Part shown: positions 1 to 8,680 of the stretch, piece by piece | How positions within the stretch are numbered: the stretch's first letter is position 1 | How the letters are laid out: the number at the start of each line of letters is the position of its first letter | Source of the DNA: Chryseobacterium sp. SORGH_AS_0447 | GTDB lineage: Bacteria > Bacteroidota > Bacteroidia > Flavobacteriales > Weeksellaceae | DNA: 64,000 nucleotides | Reading direction: 5' to 3' | NCBI RefSeq assembly: GCF_030818695.1 | Contig: NZ_JAUTAR010000001.1 | Location: forward strand, 1-64,000 | Made by a program: the position numbers and the translations under genes | The notes under the pieces: generated by a model | What the model was told of the DNA's origin: nothing | The model's database searches: none | The model's input: the letters and a program-made list of their open reading frames with translations, nothing else

Positions 1-690
1 ATTACTGATCAGGAAATTGCATTTCTGGCCGAAAGTATAAACGGATTAATTCAGAAAAAAGTTTCCGATTTTCAATTTAAAACATACAATGAAATTCAGA
101 TCGACTGTGACTGGACAGCCGGCACCCGCGATGATTATTTTAAATTTTTAAATCGATTAAAAAAGATTTCAGGCAAGTCCGTAACCTGTACGCTTCGGCT
201 GCATCAGGTAAAAGATAAAAACCTCACGGGAGTGCCGCCTGTTGATAAAGTTTACCTGATGTGCTACTCTACTTCGTCGCCGTTGGAGAATTCAGACAGA
301 AATTCGATCCTTGATGTCAACACGCTGAGAAGTTATCTGTCGAAAATTGAAGACTATCCCATTAAAAATATTGAAGTAGCCCTGCCGATTTATTCGTGGG
401 GGATCGTCACCAATCACTTAGGAAAACACCGGCTGATCAACGCTTTGTCCAGAAAAGATTTGCAAAGCCCGGACTTTAAAAGGATTTCCGATACAGAAGC
501 CGAAATCCTGAAGGACGGGTTTTACTTTGGACACTATCTGAACAAGGGATTTAAAATCAAAGTAGAAGAGATTTCAGATGAACAGCTTCGAGAAGTTATA
601 AGTTTCCTGGAGAAAAAAATAAAACCTTTCGATATTATTTATTATCAATTAGACCGTAAATTTGTTACAGGACATCCGTTTGATTTATAG
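1..690 (+). CDS. Hypothetical protein, 5' truncated by window edge (possible TIM-barrel, DUF3142-like)
   Basis: The frame is open from base 1, so the true start lies outside the window; the internal GTG at 232 is not a convincing start. About 229 codons are visible. The visible N-terminal part contains EIQIDCDWTAGTRDDYF and later VDKVYLMCYST, a pattern like alternating beta-strands and helices of a TIM barrel (acidic residue at the end of a strand, then a second strand ending in MCYS). This recalls DUF3142/glycosidase-like barrels, but that is a weak resemblance. No signal peptide is visible because the start is missing. The next gene follows after 67 bp on the same strand, so the two are probably co-transcribed. 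Function unknown. Confidence 0.6.
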   Translation: MTDQEIAFLAESINGLIQKKVSDFQFKTYNEIQIDCDWTAGTRDDYFKFLNRLKKISGKSVTCTLRLHQVKDKNLTGVPPVDKVYLMCYSTSSPLENSDRNSILDVNTLRSYLSKIEDYPIKNIEVALPIYSWGIVTNHLGKHRLINALSRKDLQSPDFKRISDTEAEILKDGFYFGHYLNKGFKIKVEEISDEQLREVISFLEKKIKPFDIIYYQLDRKFVTGHPFDL

Positions 691-757
691 TATATTTTAA
701 TATATATTCATCAGCTGAAACTTCAAATAAACTATTACACTAAAAACACCATCATAA

Positions 758-3460
758 ATGAAAAAGTACATTCTTTCACTTGCGGTTTTTTCGCTTTTTT
801 ATACCGAATCCCAAGCCTGTGCCTGGTCGGATCCGGATTATGAGTATTTCAATCTCTTTACCCAGAGTATTATCCGGGACAAATCTTACCTGCCTTTTCT
901 TCACAGCTATTCCACAAGGTTCTATTCGGATTTTAAACCTTCCCAGATTCCTGACGACAACATTTATACCTGGAAGAAGTTTTTCAACAACCAGTTGAAT
1001 TATGCGGAAACCGATTATCTGGTGAATAAAATGAACATCAGTGATCTGAATGCTCTTAAAAAAGGAGCACCTACAAATCAGCTGCTGCTAAAGCTGGGGG
1101 CCGGGTTTTATCCGAAGTACCGTGAAGCGGTGGATTACCTGATCGAAGCCAAATACCTCGAGCCGTACATGAAAATCAACTATGTTGAAACAGCAGACTC
1201 ATTTTACTACAGGGAGAATGAAAGCAGTAAAAATGCGACTAATCTTGATTACGACAAAACCATTGCAGCGCTGACATCACTTTACAATGCAGCAAAGAAT
1301 CCTGAAATCAAACAGCGGTACGGCTATCAGCTGGTGCGGTTCAACCATTATACAAGAAATTACGACGCTGCGGTTCAGGCATTCAAAAAGTATGTTGAGC
1401 CGATCCGGTTAAGAGGGACTGCTTATTTTATGGCATTGGATCAACTGGCGGGTGCACAGCGGGGATTAGATCTGAAAAGTGATGCCAACTGGAACTTTTT
1501 CCAGGTTTTCATAAACAGCAAAAGCCGCAAAGAATCCGCTTTTGTATCCATGAAGCTTTCAGATTCGGCTTCCTTTAATAACATCATGAAAAGAGCAGGA
1601 ACCAGTCAGGAGAAAAATATGGCCTATTTCCTATTAGGCTATGAAGATTTCAACAACCCGATCCCGACCATGGAAAAGATGTTTGACATTGATCCCGATT
1701 CGGAAATCCTGAAAGTAATGGCCGTGAGAAGCATCAACGAGCTGGAGCGAAGCTACCTTCCCATTTACTATTACAATAATGACGACGGAAATACTTCTGT
1801 TCAAACCACGACAGCGGATAAAACCACAGATCAGGGAAAAACCACAGCCGTAGAGCCAAAAAAAGAAGAGCTTTCCTTCTGGCAGAAAATTGTACGGTTT
1901 TTCAAAAATCTTTTCAGCAGTAAAAAAGACAAGGATACTCCGGAAAGCAAAGCAGAGCAAAGTGACGACGAATTGCTGGATAATCCTAACCGCATTCCAG
2001 TCTTCAGCAAAAATAATTATTGGTACGATGACAAAAGAAAAGACTTCCTTGATGATCTTGAGAAATTTACCGACAAAGCCAAAGAAAAGTCTAAAGATGA
2101 ATACTGGCAGATTGCTGATGCTTACCTTAAATTTTTAAGGAAAGACTATAAAGCCAGTACAGAGATTTTAAATGATATTACGACAACGAATCCGGAATAC
2201 CTGGAACAGATCAAAAGAATGAAAATCCTGAACGACATTGTTTCCCAGCCTAAGATCGATGCCGCTTATGAAGATCATTTAATGAACGACTATGCGGAAT
2301 ACTTTGTCGATCAGCATGAAGTTAAAAAAGACAGCACAGATACTGCGGATTATTATTACGGTGAAGTACCCTCCACTAAGGATTTCCTGAAAGACGTGCT
2401 GGCCAACCGCTACTTTCTGCAGGGAGAAGACGGGAAATCTTTCCTCATGAACAATAAACTTTCGGACCTTCAGTACAACCCGAACTCCAGCTTAGTAAAA
2501 AGTGTGGAGGATTTCTATAAAAAGCCCGATAAGACGCGGTTTGAAGAACAGATTATTGCTAAAAATATTGATGATGTCGGGAATATTGATGCCTTTTTCG
2601 CTATTATTTACGGAGACCGTGCGATGCGGCAGGCAGATTTTGAAAAGGCAAAAGCTTATTATGCAAAAGCTCAGGGATTCAAAGGAATTCCGAGAACAGA
2701 ATGGAATTATGACTCGAAAAAAGTAATGCCGCTTCAATATCCGGCCACGGCTTATAACGGATTCAATAATATCTCCGATCTGGTCTTCGGGCACAACGTC
2801 TGGGAAAGTTTCCAGAGCACCCCGGAAGAAAGCATGAAAAAAGAGGATTATTCCCAGTTTCCGTTTATTAAACCCTCCATGAATAAACTGGAACTTGCGG
2901 ATGCTTTGCTTCAGCTTAAAAGAATAGGTTCAGGAAAAGATGTAAAGGCTGCTACGGCCAACCAGCTGATCGGAAACCTGTTGTACAATACATCAATCTT
3001 AGGATATTACCGTCAGCTTTTTGTAATGGATATCGACAATACGAATGGCGGAAAATACGACTTCTGGAGTACAGACCGGAAAAATCCGTATCAGTATTAT
3101 TACAAAAACTTTTTAGACCGAAGCTATATCGAACCTGATAATTTTGATCTTGCCATCAGCTATTATAAAAAAGCCTTTGACTTATCCGCAGACCGGGAAC
3201 AGAAAGCAAGGATACTTTTTCAGATGGCCAGTGCGGAACAAGGCAAATATTACCAATACGAAGCAAAACATCCCTCCACGATTGATTATTCCGATCCGAA
3301 ATACAGTGAGAAAAGCGATGCTTACCAAAAGCAGCTGGATCAGATTAAAAATCAAAAATACAGAACGTATTTTGCGATGCTGAAAACGCAATATGCGAAT
3401 ACGGGAACTGCACGGGAACTGACGGGAAGCTGTTCTTATTTTGGGTATTTTGTGAGATAG
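758..3460 (+). CDS. Large exported hypothetical protein, helical-repeat (TPR-like)
   Basis: 900 residues. It starts with a signal peptide (MKKYILSLAVFSLFYTESQA, then C21). The mature part is rich in Asp, Tyr and Lys with recurring helical units such as YDAAVQAFKKYV, FEKAKAYYAKAQGF and FDLAISYYKKAFDLSAD, which look like TPR or Sel1-type helical pairs. A charged, Lys/Glu-rich linker around residues 345-415 separates two halves. No catalytic motif is recognised. It lies just downstream of the truncated gene at the left edge, and the pair probably acts together in the periplasm or at the outer membrane. Its 3' end is followed by a shared terminator. Confidence 0.7.
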   Translation: MKKYILSLAVFSLFYTESQACAWSDPDYEYFNLFTQSIIRDKSYLPFLHSYSTRFYSDFKPSQIPDDNIYTWKKFFNNQLNYAETDYLVNKMNISDLNALKKGAPTNQLLLKLGAGFYPKYREAVDYLIEAKYLEPYMKINYVETADSFYYRENESSKNATNLDYDKTIAALTSLYNAAKNPEIKQRYGYQLVRFNHYTRNYDAAVQAFKKYVEPIRLRGTAYFMALDQLAGAQRGLDLKSDANWNFFQVFINSKSRKESAFVSMKLSDSASFNNIMKRAGTSQEKNMAYFLLGYEDFNNPIPTMEKMFDIDPDSEILKVMAVRSINELERSYLPIYYYNNDDGNTSVQTTTADKTTDQGKTTAVEPKKEELSFWQKIVRFFKNLFSSKKDKDTPESKAEQSDDELLDNPNRIPVFSKNNYWYDDKRKDFLDDLEKFTDKAKEKSKDEYWQIADAYLKFLRKDYKASTEILNDITTTNPEYLEQIKRMKILNDIVSQPKIDAAYEDHLMNDYAEYFVDQHEVKKDSTDTADYYYGEVPSTKDFLKDVLANRYFLQGEDGKSFLMNNKLSDLQYNPNSSLVKSVEDFYKKPDKTRFEEQIIAKNIDDVGNIDAFFAIIYGDRAMRQADFEKAKAYYAKAQGFKGIPRTEWNYDSKKVMPLQYPATAYNGFNNISDLVFGHNVWESFQSTPEESMKKEDYSQFPFIKPSMNKLELADALLQLKRIGSGKDVKAATANQLIGNLLYNTSILGYYRQLFVMDIDNTNGGKYDFWSTDRKNPYQYYYKNFLDRSYIEPDNFDLAISYYKKAFDLSADREQKARILFQMASAEQGKYYQYEAKHPSTIDYSDPKYSEKSDAYQKQLDQIKNQKYRTYFAMLKTQYANTGTARELTGSCSYFGYFVR

Positions 3461-3470
3461 TTTTAAATTA

Positions 3471-3498
3471 AAAAGGAATCATTTCGATTCCTTTTTTT
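3471..3498. terminator. Bidirectional intrinsic terminator
   Basis: Perfect stem AAAAGGAATC / GATTCCTTTT with an ATTTC loop and T-runs on both sides. It serves the 900-residue protein gene on the plus strand and overlaps the stop codon of the convergent iron-permease-like gene. Confidence 0.8.
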
Positions 3499-3979
3499 GT
3501 TGCTGTTCCTGAAGCCATTTTTCATGTCTCTTTCGGAACAATTCATCTTTATAATCTTGGTTACGTTGAGCTGCGTCGATGGAATGGGAAGCATGAATAT
3601 CCTCATCCTCTTCGGCGAAATCTGCCAGCTTTTCGTAATACAAGTGAAGCTGATCAAGTTCCTTTTCTGTCAGGTCTTCGATATCTACAATCCGGTTACT
3701 CGCTTTTTCGTTGGCGGCAATGAGCTCATTCAGTTTGATCTGGATGGCTTTGGAGTCTTTATTCTGAGCCTTTTGAATTAAGAAAACCATTAGGAAAGTA
3801 ATGATTGTTGTACCAGTGTTGATTACTAGCTGCCAGTCTTCCGAGTATTTGAAAACAGGCCCTGACGCAGCCCATAAAATTACAATTAAGGTGGCCCCTA
3901 TAAATGCATAAGAGCTTCCGGTAAATTTTGATGCCCAATCTGAAAATCTTTCAAAGATACTTTTGTCTGCCTTAGCCAT
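3479..3979 (-). CDS. Low-affinity iron permease family protein
   Basis: 166 residues. Residues about 18-40 (SYAFIGATLIVILWAASGPVF) and 47-68 (WQLVINTGTTIITFLMVFLI) form two membrane helices, followed by the family-typical segment IQKAQNKDSKAIQIKLNELI and a charged C-terminal tail rich in Lys and Gln. This is the architecture of the bacterial low-affinity iron permease family (PF04120), whose transport activity in bacteria is poorly established. The gene stands alone between terminators. Confidence 0.8.
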   Translation of the reverse strand: MAKADKSIFERFSDWASKFTGSSYAFIGATLIVILWAASGPVFKYSEDWQLVINTGTTIITFLMVFLIQKAQNKDSKAIQIKLNELIAANEKASNRIVDIEDLTEKELDQLHLYYEKLADFAEEDEDIHASHSIDAAQRNQDYKDELFRKRHEKWLQEQQQKKESK

Positions 3980-4011
3980 TTCTTTAGTTTTAATCAGGTT
4001 ATGGACATCAA

Positions 4012-4036
4012 AAACTCCGCCGAAACAGCGGAGTTT
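4012..4036 (-). terminator. Intrinsic terminator
   Basis: Stem AAACTCCGC / GCGGAGTTT with a 7-nt loop. Read on the minus strand it is followed by a short T-run. It ends transcription coming from the GLPGLI gene and its remnant neighbour. Confidence 0.7.
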
Positions 4037-4063
4037 GCAGGTTTAAATTAATTGGACTTATAA

Positions 4064-4150
4064 TCAGTATTTAATGGCTTTGTCCAGCTCTATAGAATTA
4101 TTATTTTTCTTTAATGTTTTTCTGTATCATATCCGACAGTTCTTTAATTG
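4064..4150 (-). pseudogene. Remnant of the 3' end of a second GLPGLI-family gene
   Basis: On the minus strand the bases encode NNSIELDKAIKY followed by a stop, nearly the same as NNPIELDKAVRY near the end of the intact GLPGLI gene just upstream (9 of 12 residues and 25 of 36 bases match by eye). Immediately upstream, but shifted by one base, is KELSDMIQKNIKEK, which resembles the segment preceding that motif in GLPGLI proteins. The simplest reading is a tandem paralogue lost by deletion and a frameshift, leaving only its tail. Confidence 0.5.
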
Positions 4151-4243
4151 TTCCGGTCTTTTCCATCGTCATACAGGGTGTATCCATATTTGTGTTGCTT
4201 TTGTAATTCTCTTTTATGGAGTAGATTATTATAATGAAAGTAA

Positions 4244-5080
4244 TTACTTTTTTATTTCAGGATATCGTACTGCTTTATCAAGCTCGATGGGATTGTTATA
4301 CTTTTTGATCCTCTGCCGCTCTGCAATGCCGTACTGGCGGAGTTCTTCGGGCTTGTAGATCACCTTGCCATTATCCAATGCTAATTTATTATTTTCATTG
4401 ATCTCGGTCTGCCCGCTATTTATGAATTTAAGAGGATCCTGATAATAGCTTAAAAGCATAGATTGATACTTTGAATATGGGATTTCTACACCGCGATTTT
4501 TCGCATTTTTATACATCTCAATAAATTGGGTATCGGGAAAATTCTGTGATTTATTAAGCGTAAAATGATAGTTCTCCTTATCATCATAAATTTCCACAAT
4601 CATCCCGGGCAGCCCATGGAATTTGTACGGTCCTTCCTGAAAAGGAAAATCTCTGGAAAACCAGGCTGTCCAGTTTCTGCCTCCGAATCTGGCAGTCGCC
4701 TTCTGAAGTTTTAATGATGAAGACATTTTGGTCTCTTTTTCAATATTCCATGACATTAAAGGAGCATCTTTGAGCTTATAAATATCAAAATTCTGAAAGC
4801 TGTACAAAACGTACTGTTTGCTTTTACGGTTTTTGCTTAAAAAATCACTGGGCTTTCCGATAAAAGTCCTCATTCCCGAAGCGTGTTCAATAGAATCACT
4901 TACGAAATAAGACCGCTCATAATAAAAGGCTTCTTCCGGATTGATGTCCAGGTAATAATTTGTTTTGCGCACTTCTGCCGAAGTGGAATCCGGCCGGTAG
5001 ACCAGGTCATAAATAAAACGGTGGGTTTGTGCGTTTAATGAAATACCAAATAGGAGAATACCGAACAGTAAAGTTTTCAT
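4244..5080 (-). CDS. GLPGLI family protein
   Basis: 278 residues from the ATG at 5080, chosen because it begins a clean signal peptide (MKTLLFGILLFGISLNAQ); the longer frame to 5152 adds an unlikely hydrophobic stretch. The family signature is visible as GPYKFHGLPGMIVEIYDDKENYHFTL. GLPGLI proteins (TIGR01200) are exported proteins of Bacteroidota with no established role, often found in paralogous clusters. The C-terminal motif NNPIELDKAVRYPEIKK is repeated in the degenerate sequence just downstream. Confidence 0.9.
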   Translation of the reverse strand: MKTLLFGILLFGISLNAQTHRFIYDLVYRPDSTSAEVRKTNYYLDINPEEAFYYERSYFVSDSIEHASGMRTFIGKPSDFLSKNRKSKQYVLYSFQNFDIYKLKDAPLMSWNIEKETKMSSSLKLQKATARFGGRNWTAWFSRDFPFQEGPYKFHGLPGMIVEIYDDKENYHFTLNKSQNFPDTQFIEMYKNAKNRGVEIPYSKYQSMLLSYYQDPLKFINSGQTEINENNKLALDNGKVIYKPEELRQYGIAERQRIKKYNNPIELDKAVRYPEIKK

Positions 5081-5152
5081 CGTAATAATTTTTACGAATA
5101 TACATATAAAAATGAGCCCTCGTCGCAAAATTATGGTGATGAATAAAAACAA

Positions 5153-5183
5153 AAATCCGCTCCTTTACAGGAACGGATTTTTT
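5153..5183 (-). terminator. Terminator at the end of the str operon
   Basis: Stem AATCCG-TCCT / AGGA-CGGATT with a short loop and T-runs on the minus strand, 27 bp after the rpsJ stop codon. It closes the rpsL-rpsG-fusA-rpsJ unit. Confidence 0.75.
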
Positions 5184-5209
5184 TATAATCATACAAAGTA
5201 TGTGAATTA

Positions 5210-5515
5210 TCACACTTTGATTTCAACGTCTACTCCTGAAGGAAGCTCTAATTTCATTAGGGCATCTACAGTTTTAGAAGAAGAAGAGTAGATATCCATC
5301 AGTCTCTTGTGAGCTGATAACTGGAACTGCTCTCTTGCTTTCTTGTTTACGTGCGGAGATCTCAACACAGTGAAGATTCTCTTATTGGTAGGCAATGGGA
5401 TCGGTCCGTTTACCACAGCACCGGTAGCCTTTACCGTTTTTACGATTTTCTCTGCAGATTTATCTACCAAGTTGTAATCGTAAGATTTAAGTTTTATTCT
5501 GATTCTTTGTGACAT
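5210..5515 (-). CDS. rpsJ: 30S ribosomal protein S10
   Basis: 101 residues, the usual length for S10. Recognisable by [18 protein letters not shown] at the start, the GPIPLPTNK segment and the [16 protein letters not shown] end. S10 binds 16S rRNA in the 30S head and also acts as NusE in antitermination. It is the last gene of the str operon here, 17 bp after fusA. In many bacteria S10 leads the S10-spc operon (next gene rplC); here a terminator and an unrelated gene follow instead. Confidence 0.98.
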   Translation of the reverse strand: MSQRIRIKLKSYDYNLVDKSAEKIVKTVKATGAVVNGPIPLPTNKRIFTVLRSPHVNKKAREQFQLSAHKRLMDIYSSSSKTVDALMKLELPSGVDVEIKV

Positions 5516-5532
5516 TTTAATCTAATTTAATA

Positions 5533-7650
5533 TTAACCTTTAGCCTTAGCGATTACTTCTTCAGCAACGTTACTAGGAGCAGCTTCATATTTTTCGAATT
5601 CCATAGAAGATGTTGCTCTACCTGAAGATAACGTTCTAAGAGAAGTTACATAACCGAACATTTCAGATAGTGGAACGAAAGCTTTGATTACTTTAGCGTT
5701 GTTTCTATCATCCATACCGTTTACCGTACCTCTTCTTCTGTTAAGGTCACCTACGATGTCCCCCATGTATTCTTCCGGAGTTACTACTTCAAGCTTCATG
5801 ATTGGTTCCATGATAACCGCTTTCGCAGCTCTACCCGCATCTTTGAATCCCATCTTAGCAGCTAATTCGAAAGATAGCTGATCGGAGTCAACCGCGTGGA
5901 AAGATCCGTCTTTAAGAACAATTTTCATTGCCTCAACTTCGAAACCTGCCAATGGACCGTTCTTCATTGATTCTTTAAATCCTTTTTCAACTGCAGGAAT
6001 AAATTCTCTTGGAATGTTACCCCCTTTAATTTCGTTGATGAATTCAAGACCTGTCTTACCTTCGTCTGCAGGACCGATTTCGAATACGATATCTGCGAAC
6101 TTACCTCTACCTCCGGACTGCTTTTTGTAAACCTCTCTGTGGTTAGCTTTCTGTGTAAGAGCTTCTTTGTACTCTACCTGCGGCTGCCCTTGGTTAACTT
6201 CTACTTTAAACTCTCTTCTCATACGGTCTACGATGATATCCAAGTGAAGCTCACCCATACCGGAGATAATTGTTTGTCCTGAAGCCTCGTCAGTCTTAAC
6301 CTGGAAAGTAGGATCCTCTTCAGCTAATTTAGCCAAAGCATTACCCATTTTATCCTGGTCAGCTTTCGTTTTAGGTTCAACAGCGATACCGATTACCGGA
6401 TCCGGGAAGATCATTGATTCAAGAACGATTGGGTTCTTTTCATCAGATAAGGTATCTCCTGTTTTAATATCTTTAAATCCTACAGCAGCACCAATATCTC
6501 CAGCTTCGATATACTCAACCGGGTTTTGCTTGTTCGCGTGCATCTGATAGATTCTTGAGATTCTTTCTTTGTTACCGGATCTTGTGTTCAATACATAAGA
6601 ACCAGCATCCAATCTTCCTGAATAAGCTCTGAAGAATGCCAATCTACCTACGAATGGGTCAGTAGCAATTTTGAAAGCCAATGCAGCGAAAGGATCTTGA
6701 ACAGATGGTTTTCTTTCGATATCAGCGTCAGTTCTTGGGTCTGTTCCTTTGATATTGTCCTTATCCAATGGAGAAGGAAGATATTTACAAACAGCATCAA
6801 GCATGAACTGTACTCCTTTGTTTTTGAAAGAAGATCCACAAGTCATAGGAATAATAGAAAGATCGATAGTCGCTTTTCTAAGCGCTTCGTTGATTTCCTC
6901 TTCAGAAATTGAATCCGGATCTTCGAAGAATTTCTCCATTAAAGTTTCATCGTAGTCAGCTACTGCTTCTACCAATTTCTCTCTATATTCTAGAACCTCA
7001 TCTTTCATGTCTTCAGGAATCGGAACTACTTCATAAGTAGCACCTTGTCCAGCTTCATCCCAGATGATCGCTCTGTTTTTAATTAAGTCTACAACTCCTT
7101 TGAAATCCTCTTCAGCACCGATTGGTAAAACAATTGGAACAGCGTTGGAACCTAACATTTCTTTTACTTGTTTTACAACGTTCAAGAAGTCAGCACCCTG
7201 TCTGTCCATTTTGTTTACGAATCCCATTCTTGCCACTTTGTAGTTGTCTGCAAGTCTCCAGTTTGTTTCAGACTGAGGCTCTACACCGTCTACGGCAGAG
7301 AAAAGGAATACCAATCCGTCCAATACTCTCAAAGATCTGTTTACTTCTACAGTGAAGTCAACGTGTCCCGGTGTATCGATAATGTTGAAGTGGTAAGGCA
7401 TTGTTTCAGGTAATTTCTTACCTTGATCTGTTGGAAAGTTCCAAGAACAAGTAGTGGCCGCAGAAGTAATGGTAATCCCTCTTTCTGCTTCCTGCTCCAT
7501 CCAGTCCATTGTAGAAGCACCGTCGTGAACCTCTCCAATTTTGTGGTTTACACCTGTATAGAATAAAATCCTTTCTGTAGTGGTAGTTTTACCTGCATCG
7601 ATGTGAGCAGCAATACCAATATTTCTTGTAAATTTAAGATCTCTTCCCAT
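5533..7650 (-). CDS. fusA: Elongation factor G
   Basis: 705 residues. GTPase motifs are intact: [15 protein letters not shown] (P-loop), DTPGHVDF and NKMD. Domains II-V follow in the usual order, with [14 protein letters not shown] typical of domain IV. EF-G drives ribosomal translocation and, with RRF, ribosome recycling. It lies 6 bp after rpsG. No tuf gene follows, as is usual in Flavobacteriia, where tuf is elsewhere. Confidence 0.98.
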   Translation of the reverse strand: MGRDLKFTRNIGIAAHIDAGKTTTTERILFYTGVNHKIGEVHDGASTMDWMEQEAERGITITSAATTCSWNFPTDQGKKLPETMPYHFNIIDTPGHVDFTVEVNRSLRVLDGLVFLFSAVDGVEPQSETNWRLADNYKVARMGFVNKMDRQGADFLNVVKQVKEMLGSNAVPIVLPIGAEEDFKGVVDLIKNRAIIWDEAGQGATYEVVPIPEDMKDEVLEYREKLVEAVADYDETLMEKFFEDPDSISEEEINEALRKATIDLSIIPMTCGSSFKNKGVQFMLDAVCKYLPSPLDKDNIKGTDPRTDADIERKPSVQDPFAALAFKIATDPFVGRLAFFRAYSGRLDAGSYVLNTRSGNKERISRIYQMHANKQNPVEYIEAGDIGAAVGFKDIKTGDTLSDEKNPIVLESMIFPDPVIGIAVEPKTKADQDKMGNALAKLAEEDPTFQVKTDEASGQTIISGMGELHLDIIVDRMRREFKVEVNQGQPQVEYKEALTQKANHREVYKKQSGGRGKFADIVFEIGPADEGKTGLEFINEIKGGNIPREFIPAVEKGFKESMKNGPLAGFEVEAMKIVLKDGSFHAVDSDQLSFELAAKMGFKDAGRAAKAVIMEPIMKLEVVTPEEYMGDIVGDLNRRRGTVNGMDDRNNAKVIKAFVPLSEMFGYVTSLRTLSSGRATSSMEFEKYEAAPSNVAEEVIAKAKG

Positions 7651-7656
7651 TTCAGA

Positions 7657-8133
7657 TTAGAATTTGAAGTGTGAGAAAGCTTTGTTCGCTTCCGCCATTT
7701 TGTGAGTATCAGATTTCTTTTTGAAAGCAGCTCCTTCTTCTCTTGAAGCAGCTACAACTTCATTAGCCAATTTCAAAGCCATAGACTTATCATTTCTAGC
7801 TTTAGAATATTTGATTAACCATTTCATTGCCATAGAAATTTTTCTATCTGCTCTGATTGGCATTGGGATCTGGAAGTTAGCTCCACCTACTCTTCTGGAA
7901 CGTACTTCTACGTGAGGCATTACATTAGTAAGTGCATCTTTCCAGATTTCAAGGGCTGTTTTCTCGTTATCTCCTTTTTTAGTTTCTACGATGTCCAATG
8001 CATCATAGAAAATTTTGAATGCGATTGACTTTTTACCGTCAAGCATTAGGTTGTTTACGAATCTTGTTACCAATTGATCATTAAATTTCGGATCTGGTAA
8101 CAACGGTCTTTTTTTCGCTTTTGTCTTTCTCAT
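7657..8133 (-). CDS. rpsG: 30S ribosomal protein S7
   Basis: 158 residues. Shows the S7 core: [33 protein letters not shown] and [18 protein letters not shown]7 nucleates assembly of the 30S head. Second gene of the str operon, between rpsL and fusA. Confidence 0.98.
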   Translation of the reverse strand: MRKTKAKKRPLLPDPKFNDQLVTRFVNNLMLDGKKSIAFKIFYDALDIVETKKGDNEKTALEIWKDALTNVMPHVEVRSRRVGGANFQIPMPIRADRKISMAMKWLIKYSKARNDKSMALKLANEVVAASREEGAAFKKKSDTHKMAEANKAFSHFKF

Positions 8134-8156
8134 TGTTTCTGTACCTTATTTAATGA

Positions 8157-8570
8157 TTATTTTTTCTTTCCTTTTGCTGGTGCAGCTGGTGCCTGACCTG
8201 GTTTAGGTCTCTTCGCTCCATACTTAGATCTTCTCTGTGTTCTTCCATTTACACCTGCAGTGTCTAATGCACCTCTTACGATGTGGTAACGTACTCCCGG
8301 TAGGTCTTTCACCCTTCCGCCTCTTACCAATACTATCGAGTGCTCTTGAAGATTATGTCCTTCGCCCGGGATGTAGGCGTTAACTTCTTTACCGTTAGAA
8401 AGTCTTACCCTTGCAACTTTTCTTAGTGCAGAGTTAGGTTTCTTCGGTGTAGTAGTATATACTCTCGTACATACACCACGTCTTTGTGGACAAGAATCAA
8501 GGGCAGCCGATTTGCTCTTCTTGGCAAGCGTGGCTCTTCCTTTTCTTACTAATTGTTGAATAGTAGGCAT
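8157..8570 (-). CDS. rpsL: 30S ribosomal protein S12
   Basis: 137 residues. Contains the S12 signatures [18 protein letters not shown] and the decoding-site loop with [16 protein letters not shown]. The Lys in TTPKKPNS and the Lys in GRVKDLPG, the positions where streptomycin-resistance changes are known, are both wild-type. The C-terminus has a short Pro/Ala/Lys extension typical of Bacteroidota. First gene of the str operon. Confidence 0.98.
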   Translation of the reverse strand: MPTIQQLVRKGRATLAKKSKSAALDSCPQRRGVCTRVYTTTPKKPNSALRKVARVRLSNGKEVNAYIPGEGHNLQEHSIVLVRGGRVKDLPGVRYHIVRGALDTAGVNGRTQRRSKYGAKRPKPGQAPAAPAKGKKK

Positions 8571-8594
8571 TTAATTGCTTTTTATTTTAGGGTG

Positions 8595-8624
8595 CAAAAA
8601 TAATAATATTTTTTTAATTAACAA
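8595..8624 (-). promoter_or_regulatory. Promoter of the str operon
   Basis: Minus-strand -7 element TATTTTTG (8595-8602) with a TTG -33 element at 8622-8624 and a 19-bp spacer, matching the Bacteroidota consensus. The implied leader before the rpsL start is about 20 nt. Confidence 0.65.
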
Positions 8625-8680
8625 GCAGTTAAGTAGAAATAATATTTTTATTTAAAAATTAATTAACAGCCACTTACGGT

